DNA of 6,442 bases from Rhodobiaceae bacterium (lineage in GTDB: Bacteria > Pseudomonadota > Alphaproteobacteria > Micropepsales > Micropepsaceae), in contig VFKO01000299.1 in the NCBI GenBank assembly GCA_009885515.1, forward strand, positions 1 to 6,442, read 5' to 3'. Positions 1 to 5,360 of this stretch are shown here, piece by piece. The position numbers and the translations under genes are program-made. How positions within the stretch are numbered: position 1 is the stretch's first letter; every line of letters starts with the position of its first letter. The notes below the pieces were generated by a model. That model had not been told where the DNA came from and ran no database searches. It was given only the letters and a program-made list of their open reading frames with translations.

Positions 1-749
1 ATCATCGCGCCATCGAGAAGCCGGCGGCTTGGCTGACGACGGTGGTCGTGCGTTTGTGCCTCGACCGGATGCGGCGGGCAAAGGCTTTGCGCGAAGTTTA
101 TGTCGGACCTTGGCTTCCCGAGCCCATTGTCACGCCGGAGGGTGGCGAGCGTCGCGAAGACGATGCGGATTCATTCGCGCATGATTTGTCGCTGGGTTTG
201 ATGCTCGTGCTGGAAAGGTTGGGGCCAGAGGAGCGCGCGGCCTTCATCCTGCGCGAGGCGTTCGACAGTTCCTACAGCGAAATTTCCTCGGCGTTGGGAA
301 AAAACGAAACGGCCGTCCGCCAGCTGGTATCGCGGGCGCGCGAGCGCGTGAAGGCCGGGCGGCCGCGCTTTCAACCGGCGCCCGAGACGCACCGGCGTCT
401 ATTGACGGAGTTCATGTCGGCGGTCGCGGCAAACGACGCGTCCAGGCTGCTCGGGCTGTTCAAGTCGGATGTCCGCTTCATAAGTGACGGCGGCGGCAAA
501 CGCCCGGCCGCGATGCGCGTGCTCAACGGCGCGGCGGAAGTCGCCCAACTCATTCTGCATCTGGCCGATTTAAAGGGCGGTTCGCGCGAGGTGAAACTCA
601 CGATGCTCAATGGGGTGCCGTCGATTTGGGCGGTCGACGGTCTGGGCCACGAGTCGGCGATGCAGCTTGACATCGAAGGCGAGCATATTAAGGCGATCTA
701 CGTGGTGCGCAATCCGGACAAGCTTGCGCACCTTGGGACCCTGAATTGA
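1..749 (+). CDS. sigJ: ECF41-family RNA polymerase sigma factor (SigJ-like), 5' partial
   Basis: This is an extracytoplasmic-function sigma factor with a fused C-terminal SnoaL/NTF2-like domain, which directs RNA polymerase to a small set of promoters. The reading frame is open to the left edge (codons from position 3 read HRAIEKPAAWLTTVVVRLCL), so the GTG at 42 is internal and most of sigma region 2 is missing. Visible are the end of region 2 (LCLDRMRRAKALRE), the WLPEP linker motif (111-125), sigma region 4 with its helix-turn-helix (about 192-350, ERLGPEERAAFILRE then YSEISSALGKNETAVRQL), and the C-terminal domain (about 390-749). That domain carries the ECF41 signatures DGGGK (486-500) and NPDKL (711-725). 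In ECF41 proteins this extension contacts the sigma core and modulates activity in place of a separate anti-sigma factor (family knowledge). The usual partner gene, a small carboxymuconolactone decarboxylase, oxidoreductase or epimerase, is not downstream and may lie to the left. Confidence 0.93.
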   Translation, partial: HRAIEKPAAWLTTVVVRLCLDRMRRAKALREVYVGPWLPEPIVTPEGGERREDDADSFAHDLSLGLMLVLERLGPEERAAFILREAFDSSYSEISSALGKNETAVRQLVSRARERVKAGRPRFQPAPETHRRLLTEFMSAVAANDASRLLGLFKSDVRFISDGGGKRPAAMRVLNGAAEVAQLILHLADLKGGSREVKLTMLNGVPSIWAVDGLGHESAMQLDIEGEHIKAIYVVRNPDKLAHLGTLN

Positions 750-762
750 CCTCTTCGATCCC

Positions 763-1209
763 TTAGTCGCGGTAACGATCATCATACCGATCATCGTAGC
801 GATCACGATACCGGTCGCGCCGGTGGTCGCGGCAGCCATCGCGGGCGATAGCGTTCCCGGCGATTCCTCCGATGATGAGCCCGGCAACAGTGGCCGGTCC
901 GCGATCTCGTCCGTTCGCTGCGTTGTTACCGATGATACCGCCAATGAGTCCACCGATAATCGCACCGCCCGCCCCGTTGGAACGGCAGCGCCGGCGATCA
1001 TGGCGCCGGTCCCGATATCCAGACTCCCGCCCATAACCCGGCTCCCGCCCATACCCAGGTCCCGGACCATAGCCCGGAGGTGGTCCATACTGACCGCCAT
1101 TGCCATAACCCGGACCGTACCCCTGGTCGTGATTGGCCAGTGCCGGGCTCACAACTCCGGCAACCAGGACGGCACCGGCAGCGAGTGCTGAAATCAAAGT
1201 CTTTCTCAT
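763..1209 (-). CDS. Secreted glycine-zipper 2TM-domain protein with Gly-Tyr and Arg/Asp-Tyr repeats
   Basis: A 148-residue exported protein of unknown function. Residues 1-25 form a Sec signal peptide (MRKT, a hydrophobic stretch, then SPALA before NHD). Residues 30-65 are a flexible GYGPGYG-type repeat. Residues 81-95 (GGAIIGGLIGGIIGN) and 110-122 (GLIIGGIAGNAIA) are two glycine-zipper segments joined by a charged turn, resembling the Rick_17kDa_Anti/glycine-zipper 2TM family of outer-membrane or periplasmic proteins. The only two cysteines, C75 and C126, bracket the zipper pair and could form a disulfide in the periplasm (inference). The tail is a DRYRDRYDD-type repeat. The ATG is preceded by GGGAG with a 7-nt spacer, which supports this start. 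It lies 69 bp downstream of kup on the same strand and converges on the sigma factor gene. Homologues are often annotated only as hypothetical proteins. Confidence 0.85.
   Translation of the reverse strand: MRKTLISALAAGAVLVAGVVSPALANHDQGYGPGYGNGGQYGPPPGYGPGPGYGREPGYGRESGYRDRRHDRRRCRSNGAGGAIIGGLIGGIIGNNAANGRDRGPATVAGLIIGGIAGNAIARDGCRDHRRDRYRDRYDDRYDDRYRD
773..820 (-). repeat. 12-bp tandem repeat at the 3' end of the glycine-zipper gene
   Basis: Four degenerate plus-strand units: TAACGATCATCA (773-784), TACCGATCATCG (785-796), TAGCGATCACGA (797-808) and TACCGGTCGCGC (809-820). They encode the four-residue DRYR/DRYD/DDRY tail of the secreted protein. The unit length keeps frame, so copy number could vary without disrupting the protein. 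Confidence 0.75.
1015..1122 (-). repeat. GYG low-complexity repeat of the glycine-zipper gene
   Basis: Degenerate direct repeats with a period near 18 bp (plus-strand motif about CCCGCCCATAACCCGG) encode GYGPGYG- and PGYGRE-type units at residues 30-65. The segment probably forms a disordered linker between the signal peptide and the membrane-active zipper. Confidence 0.6.
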
Positions 1210-1216
1210 TTCAAAT

Positions 1217-1221
1217 CTCCC
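1217..1221 (-). promoter_or_regulatory. Ribosome binding site of the glycine-zipper gene
   Basis: On the minus strand this reads GGGAG, 7 nt before the ATG at 1209. It supports that start codon, which also gives an intact signal peptide. Confidence 0.7.
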
Positions 1222-1252
1222 AGAAAATGCTCGAAAGCACTCATGGAACCTC

Positions 1253-1278
1253 GCGCCTGAATGCAGGATGAACGGCGC
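1253..1278 (-). other. Imperfect inverted repeat just after the kup stop
   Basis: GCGCC (1253-1257) and GGCGC (1274-1278) can pair around a 16-nt loop directly after the kup TAG. No U-tract follows on the minus strand. A second small hairpin (TGCT-TTCG-AGCA on the minus strand, 1228-1239) is followed by TTTT. Either might slow or end kup transcription, but both are weak. The 69-bp spacer must also contain any private promoter of the glycine-zipper gene; I could not identify -35/-10 boxes. Confidence 0.25.
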
Positions 1279-3162
1279 CTAAATCTCAACTTGTGTGCCC
1301 ATTTCAACAACCCTGTTGGCAGGAATGCGAAAGAATCGCGTCGCAGATAGTGCGGCCGCCTGCATGGCGATGAACAGCGCCGCCTGCCAGCGCCACATTT
1401 CCGAACGCATGGCCGGGATTAAGGTTTCCCGGCCCAGGAAAAATGTCGTCTGCATCAAATCGAACGACAAACCAAACTGACGGCACAATTCAAGGGCGCG
1501 CGGCACGTCCGGCCGCTCCATAAATCCGTAGTGCACGGTGACACGATGAAAACCCTTGCCCAATTTTTCGACTTCAATGCGCGCAGCATCGTTGAAGCGC
1601 GGAATGTCTTCCACATTGACCTTCATGATCACAACACGTTCGTGCACGACATGATTGTGCTTCAGATTGTGCAGAAACGCGGTTGGCACAACGGCTGGAT
1701 TCGACGTCATAAAGACGGCAGTCCCGCTCACCCGCTCGGTCGTGCGATCCCAACCTTCTAGGAACTCGCCAATCGGCATGGCGTCACGATACAGCTTTGA
1801 CACCAGGATTTCCCGCCCCCGGTTCCAGACCATAAAGGCGGTCAACGCCGCAGCAGCCGCAACAATCGGGAACCAGCCGCCGGTCGGAATTTTCAGCATA
1901 TTCGACGCCAGGAACATAACGTCCACGAAAAGGAAAACGCCGAACACTGCACCCGCCATCCAGCGGTTCCAGCCCCACAACCAGCGCGCCACAATTGCCG
2001 CCAGAATCGTATCAATGGTCATCGCCCCGGTCACAGCAAGACCGTACGCGTGGGTCAGGGCGCTCGACGTTCCGAACGACACGACAATGATTGCAACGCC
2101 CACCCCCAGCAGCCAGTTGATCTGCGGAATATAGATCTGTCCCTGTTCCGTGGCCGACGTGTGACGAATGTCCATGCGCGGCAAATAGCCAAGCTGGATC
2201 GCCTGCCTGGTCAACGAAAACACGCCCGAGATCACCGCCTGGCTGGCAATCACCGCCGCACACGTCGCCAGCATGACCATGGGAATCAAAGCCCACGATG
2301 GCGCCAGTTGAAAAAAGGGATTTGTCAGCGCGCTCGGCGTCGACAGCAGCAGCGCCCCTTGTCCGAAATAACATAGCACCAGACACACAGAGACACCAAT
2401 CCAGGCAACCCGTATGGGCCCCCTGCCGAAATGCCCCATATCGGCATAGAGTGCTTCCGCACCCGTCACGCACAACACGATAGAGCCCAGCGCCACAAAC
2501 GCCGTCCACGGCTGTGCCACAATCATATCGACGGCGTAAAAAGGGATAATCGCCATCAGGATGTGGGGCCGCTCGATAATCTGAAACAGCCCCAACAGGC
2601 CCATCGTCAGGAACCACAACAACATGATAGGTCCGAACAATTGCCCGACGAAACGCGTACCCCTACTCTGAAACAGGAATAACGATATCAGAATAATGGT
2701 CGCCAGCGGGACGACATAGGGCTTGAAATCTTTGGAATTCGACAAGCCTTCAACCGCCGACAAGACCGACACCGACGGCGTGATCAACGCGTCCCCGTAA
2801 AACAAGGCCAGCCCCGCCAATGCCAAAAGCGATATCATCCGGCGGCGCTTGGGAGCGGCATGCCCCGTGCGCAGCGCCAGTGACGCCAGCGACAGCACAC
2901 CGCCCTCGCCCTTGTTGTCCGCACGCATGATGAAGGCGCAATACTTGATCGACACCACGATCATAAGCGACCAGAACGCCAGCGACAGCACGCCGTAAAC
3001 CGATGCCGGGTTCAACGCCATCCCGCCGGTGGCGCCAAACGTCTCTTTCATCATGTAAAGCGGGCTGGTCCCGATATCGCCAAAGACAATACCAAGGGCT
3101 GCCATCGCCAAAACACGTTGGCGCGAGGCGCTGACTTTCGTTTCTGTGGGTGTTTCATCCAT
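1279..3162 (-). CDS. kup: Kup (KUP/HAK/KT family) potassium uptake transporter
   Basis: Inner-membrane low-affinity K+ uptake protein, generally regarded as a K+/H+ symporter. Counting from the ATG at 3162 the protein has 627 residues, close to E. coli Kup. Family motifs appear in order: GDIGTSPLY (28-36) in the first membrane helix, DNKGEGG (82-88), YGDALITPSVSVLSAVEGL (about 122-140), GAEALYADMGHFG (234-246), SQAVISGVFSLTRQAIQLGYLPR (about 307-328), and the terminal NRVVEMGTQVEI. About twelve hydrophobic segments fill residues 10-445; the rest is the cytoplasmic C-terminal domain. The start is uncertain. A GTG at 3213 would add 17 residues and overlap the malyl-CoA lyase gene by 20 nt, but has no Shine-Dalgarno-like sequence. 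The ATG at 3162 has only a weak GGA 11 nt upstream but avoids the overlap and fits family length. Either way the gene follows malyl-CoA lyase very closely, suggesting co-transcription. Nothing looks disrupted. Confidence 0.95.
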   Translation of the reverse strand: MDETPTETKVSASRQRVLAMAALGIVFGDIGTSPLYMMKETFGATGGMALNPASVYGVLSLAFWSLMIVVSIKYCAFIMRADNKGEGGVLSLASLALRTGHAAPKRRRMISLLALAGLALFYGDALITPSVSVLSAVEGLSNSKDFKPYVVPLATIILISLFLFQSRGTRFVGQLFGPIMLLWFLTMGLLGLFQIIERPHILMAIIPFYAVDMIVAQPWTAFVALGSIVLCVTGAEALYADMGHFGRGPIRVAWIGVSVCLVLCYFGQGALLLSTPSALTNPFFQLAPSWALIPMVMLATCAAVIASQAVISGVFSLTRQAIQLGYLPRMDIRHTSATEQGQIYIPQINWLLGVGVAIIVVSFGTSSALTHAYGLAVTGAMTIDTILAAIVARWLWGWNRWMAGAVFGVFLFVDVMFLASNMLKIPTGGWFPIVAAAAALTAFMVWNRGREILVSKLYRDAMPIGEFLEGWDRTTERVSGTAVFMTSNPAVVPTAFLHNLKHNHVVHERVVIMKVNVEDIPRFNDAARIEVEKLGKGFHRVTVHYGFMERPDVPRALELCRQFGLSFDLMQTTFFLGRETLIPAMRSEMWRWQAALFIAMQAAALSATRFFRIPANRVVEMGTQVEI

Positions 3163-3193
3163 GGCAAGTCTATCCGGCAGCTTGCTCGCCGCC

Positions 3194-4180
3194 TCAGCCT
3201 TTGGTTCGCTCACGGATCAATTGCATTTGCCTTACGATCACTTCAGCCTGTCGAATTGATGCTAAATCTATGAGCTTTCCGTTAAGAGCGACCGCCCCCA
3301 TACCCTTTTCGGTGCCCTCTTTCATCGCCTTGAGGATGGCGTGCGCCCTTTCCAGCTCGTCCTCAGGCGGTGTGAACACGCGATTGGCAAGCTCGACCTG
3401 TGAGGGGTGAATGGCCCATTTGCCTTCGCATCCCATCACCGCAGAGCGCCTGGCTTGAGCCAAAAACCCGGCAGCGTCCGAATAGTCGCCGAACGGACCA
3501 TCGATAGGCCGCAGCCCGTGCGCCCGCGCCGCCGCGACCATCCGCACCGTCGCGTAATGCCAAACGTCGGACCAATGCGTATCGCGTTTGCCAGCAGCAT
3601 CAGGCTCGGTCAGCACGACATAATCCTTGTTAGGCCCGCCGATATTCGTCGTGCGCATGCCCGCAGACGCCGCATAGTCGGCCGAACCGAAATGCAGGGA
3701 CTCCAGCCGCTTCGACGCCCCGGCAATGGCGTCGATATTATTGAGACCCAGCACACTTTCGATGATCACTTCCAACTTGACCTGTCGCTTGCGGCCCACC
3801 GCCATCTCGATCTGCGTCATCAGCATATCGATCGCGTAAAGATCGGCGGCGACCCCTGCCTTGGGAATCATGATCAAGTCGAGCCGCTCGCCCGCCTGTT
3901 CCATAATGTCCACGACATCCCGGTAGCACCATTGCGTGTCGAGTCCGTTGATGCGCACCGAAATGGACTTCGTGCCAAAATTCACAGTCTTCAGCGCCTG
4001 GATAATATTCGCCCGCGCTTGCGGCTTGTCGGCCGGCGCAACGCTGTCTTCCAGATCCAGACAAATGACGTCCGCATCGCTCAGCGCTGCTTTCTCGAAC
4101 AACGCCGGCCGCACACCCGGCACGAACAATTGTGACCGGTTCAGCCGCGCTGGAAGTCGCTCTATTGTGGTGAAACTCAT
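3194..4180 (-). CDS. mcl: Malyl-CoA lyase / CoA ester lyase (HpcH/HpaI aldolase, CitE-like)
   Basis: A 328-residue (beta/alpha)8-barrel enzyme that cleaves or forms L-malyl-CoA (acetyl-CoA + glyoxylate) and often beta-methylmalyl-CoA (propionyl-CoA + glyoxylate). In alphaproteobacteria this serves the ethylmalonyl-CoA pathway or serine cycle. From the ATG at 4180 the landmarks are NRSQLFVPGVRPALFEKAA (14-32), LDLEDSVAP (41-49), VRINGLDT with R76, EVIIES with E141, GSADYAAS with D168, DGPFGDYSD (227-235), GKWAIHPSQV (253-262) and LIDLASIRQAEVIVRQ (303-318). R76, E141 and D168 match, as I recall, the CoA/Mg2+-site residues of Rhodobacter malyl-CoA lyase; D305 falls near its catalytic aspartate. 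The ATG has AGGA 7 nt upstream; a TTG at 4219 would extend the frame by 13 residues without family similarity. A thioesterase or citramalyl-CoA lyase paralogue cannot be excluded. No pathway partner lies in the window. Confidence 0.87.
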   Translation of the reverse strand: MSFTTIERLPARLNRSQLFVPGVRPALFEKAALSDADVICLDLEDSVAPADKPQARANIIQALKTVNFGTKSISVRINGLDTQWCYRDVVDIMEQAGERLDLIMIPKAGVAADLYAIDMLMTQIEMAVGRKRQVKLEVIIESVLGLNNIDAIAGASKRLESLHFGSADYAASAGMRTTNIGGPNKDYVVLTEPDAAGKRDTHWSDVWHYATVRMVAAARAHGLRPIDGPFGDYSDAAGFLAQARRSAVMGCEGKWAIHPSQVELANRVFTPPEDELERAHAILKAMKEGTEKGMGAVALNGKLIDLASIRQAEVIVRQMQLIRERTKG

Positions 4181-4187
4181 CTTGATG

Positions 4188-4191
4188 TCCT
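4188..4191 (-). promoter_or_regulatory. Ribosome binding site deciding the malyl-CoA lyase start
   Basis: On the minus strand this is AGGA, 7 nt before the ATG at 4180. It favours that ATG over the upstream in-frame TTG at 4219. The MSF... N-terminus it gives resembles characterised malyl-CoA lyases. Confidence 0.65.
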
Positions 4192-4253
4192 GCCCGCGAG
4201 GCCCAGGACCCCTCTCCAAGAGGCCGGGAAACTAGGCTTGGTGGCCTTGACAG

Positions 4254-5216
4254 TCAACGCTTTCGACGCACGGCCAACGGGTGTTTTTCCGCCACTAATC
4301 GCCTTAACCTTTCATCTTGAACGTGGGTATAAATCTGAGTTGTTGCAATATCGGCATGCCCCAACAATTGTTGCACGCTCCGCAGATCGGCACCGTGCGC
4401 CACCAGATGACTGGCGAATGCGTGGCGCAGCACGTGTGGTGAAAACGTTTGCGGATCAACATTGGCTTTGACCGCCAGATCTTTCATCAACTGGGCGACC
4501 CGCCGCCGCGTAAGGTGTCCCTCAATTCCGCGCGAGGGGAACAGGAATTTCTGGGCCTTCTCAAGCCCCGGCAGAAACCCCGCCCGGACTTTCAGATAGG
4601 TATTGATCGCCTCCCGCGCCGGCGCACCCAGCGGCACCAGCCGCTCTTTGCCGCCTTTGCCCTTCACCAGCAGCATTTTCCGCTCGCCCGTCACCACCCC
4701 GCCCGTCACTGCCCCGCCCGTCACTGCATTGACCGGCAAAGCGACAAGCTCGGACACGCGCAACCCCGACGCATAGAGCAGCTCGATGATACACAACAGC
4801 CGCACCGCTTCGGGCCCCTCCATCGCCGCCGCCGCATCGATCAGCGCCTGCGTTTGCGCCTCCGTCACAATCTTGGGAAGCGGCCGTCCGCGCTTGGGCG
4901 CCTCGACCGCCGAGGTCGGATCGTCACTGCGAATATCTTCGTCCAGCAGAAAGCGGTGCAGCTGCCGCAGTGCCGACAGGCGCCGCGCCTGCGTCGATGC
5001 CATCAGGCCTGCCTGCGAAAGCGATGCAAGATAACTGCGAATGTCGCCAGCCGTTGCGTTCGACAAATTCCGGCCGGCGCTGCGAACATGGCCCGAATAA
5101 TCAAGCAGGTCTCGCCGGTAAGCGTCCAGCGTATGCACCGCCGCCCCGCGCTCGGCACTCATCATCTCCAGAAACGCTTCCAGGTGATGCAATCCCAATT
5201 CAGATCGTGCTGTCAT
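4254..5216 (-). CDS. xerD: Tyrosine recombinase XerD
   Basis: Site-specific recombinase that, with XerC and FtsK, resolves chromosome dimers at dif. From the ATG at 5216 it has 320 residues: an N-terminal SAM-like core-binding domain (about 6-95, including AFLEMMSAERGAAVHTLDAYRR) and a C-terminal catalytic domain. All catalytic residues are present: R153 (ASGLRVSEL), K187 (KGKGGKERLVPLG), H261 and R264 (SPHVLRHAFASH), H287 (LLGHADI) and nucleophile Y296 (TTQIYTHV). HADIATTQIYTHV and the closing ERLRRLVAEKHPLA favour XerD over XerC. The R-to-K distance is 34 residues against 24 in E. coli XerD, because of an in-frame repeat giving AVTGGAVTGGVVTG. GGGGTGG 5 nt upstream of the ATG supports this start; a longer frame to 5333 has no recognisable extra domain. 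Downstream lies malyl-CoA lyase after 73 bp. Upstream is a mobile-element-type ATPase rather than the aroK-type neighbour I would expect in many alphaproteobacteria. Confidence 0.95.
   Translation of the reverse strand: MTARSELGLHHLEAFLEMMSAERGAAVHTLDAYRRDLLDYSGHVRSAGRNLSNATAGDIRSYLASLSQAGLMASTQARRLSALRQLHRFLLDEDIRSDDPTSAVEAPKRGRPLPKIVTEAQTQALIDAAAAMEGPEAVRLLCIIELLYASGLRVSELVALPVNAVTGGAVTGGVVTGERKMLLVKGKGGKERLVPLGAPAREAINTYLKVRAGFLPGLEKAQKFLFPSRGIEGHLTRRRVAQLMKDLAVKANVDPQTFSPHVLRHAFASHLVAHGADLRSVQQLLGHADIATTQIYTHVQDERLRRLVAEKHPLAVRRKR
4686..4730 (-). repeat. Three in-frame copies of a 15-bp tandem repeat inside xerD
   Basis: On the plus strand the units are GCCCGTCACCACCCC (4686-4700), GCCCGTCACTGCCCC (4701-4715) and GCCCGTCACTGCATT (4716-4730). 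Adjacent units differ at two and three positions. On the coding strand they give a TGG(A/V)V pentapeptide repeat that lengthens the loop between the catalytic Arg and Lys strands by about ten residues. The 15-bp period keeps the reading frame, consistent with expansion by replication slippage. Confidence 0.9.
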
Positions 5217-5221
5217 GTCGG

Positions 5222-5228
5222 CCACCCC
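5222..5228 (-). promoter_or_regulatory. Ribosome binding site deciding the xerD start
   Basis: On the minus strand this reads GGGGTGG, 5 nt before the ATG at 5216. It favours the 320-residue XerD over an N-terminal extension beginning at 5333. Confidence 0.65.
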
Positions 5229-5282
5229 GGAAAAGGGAATCACGCGAAGACCTCGACCATGCACGAAGTTCACCAAACAGCG

Positions 5283-5314
5283 ATGCCCCTGGAGAAAGCC
5301 AGCCTGGGGGGCAT
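5283..5314. repeat. Inverted repeat with 7-bp arms in the xerD leader
   Basis: ATGCCCC (5283-5289) and GGGGCAT (5308-5314) are perfect inverted arms around an 18-nt loop. The loop region contains an alternative CTGG-AGAAAG-CCAG hairpin (5289-5302). No U-run follows on either strand, so an intrinsic terminator is unlikely; an operator, a leader hairpin or a recombination site is possible. Confidence 0.5.
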
Positions 5315-5360
5315 TTCTCGATTCCCCGTGCATGTGTACATGATAAGGATTTCCGCCATT

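Larger units (their letters stand above)
5217..5360. other. xerD upstream spacer, 144 bp, probable regulatory region
   Basis: Non-coding gap between the ATPase stop and the preferred xerD start. It holds the xerD ribosome binding site (5222-5228), a 7-bp-armed inverted repeat (5283-5314), two of the four CATGCAC-type heptamers and the dyad CATGTGTACATG (5331-5342). I found no convincing sigma-70 promoter, although one is expected if xerD is transcribed independently of the ATPase gene. A longer in-frame ORF from 5333 covers part of this spacer but has no recognisable protein content. Confidence 0.5.

Noticed and set aside
823..1191. Plus-strand ORF opposite the glycine-zipper gene
   Set aside because: The minus-strand frame has a signal peptide, a ribosome binding site and a known domain; this frame has none of these.
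2012..2617. Minus-strand alternative-frame ORF of 201 codons within kup
   Set aside because: Out of frame inside a fully conserved transporter; its sequence is Cys/Gly/Arg-rich with no family features.
3407..4135. Plus-strand open frame of 242 codons opposite malyl-CoA lyase
   Set aside because: It is the antisense of a well-conserved enzyme and has no recognisable motif or convincing ribosome binding site.
4199..4225. Small hairpin CCTCT-CCA-AGAGG upstream of malyl-CoA lyase, considered as an xerD-side signal or lyase regulatory hairpin
   Set aside because: Only a 5-bp stem with no T-run, and it lies too close to the lyase start to act as a terminator for anything identified.
5217..5333. 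N-terminal extension of XerD by 39 residues
   Set aside because: The extra residues match nothing in the family, and the ATG at 5216 has a good ribosome binding site and gives a normal XerD N-terminus.
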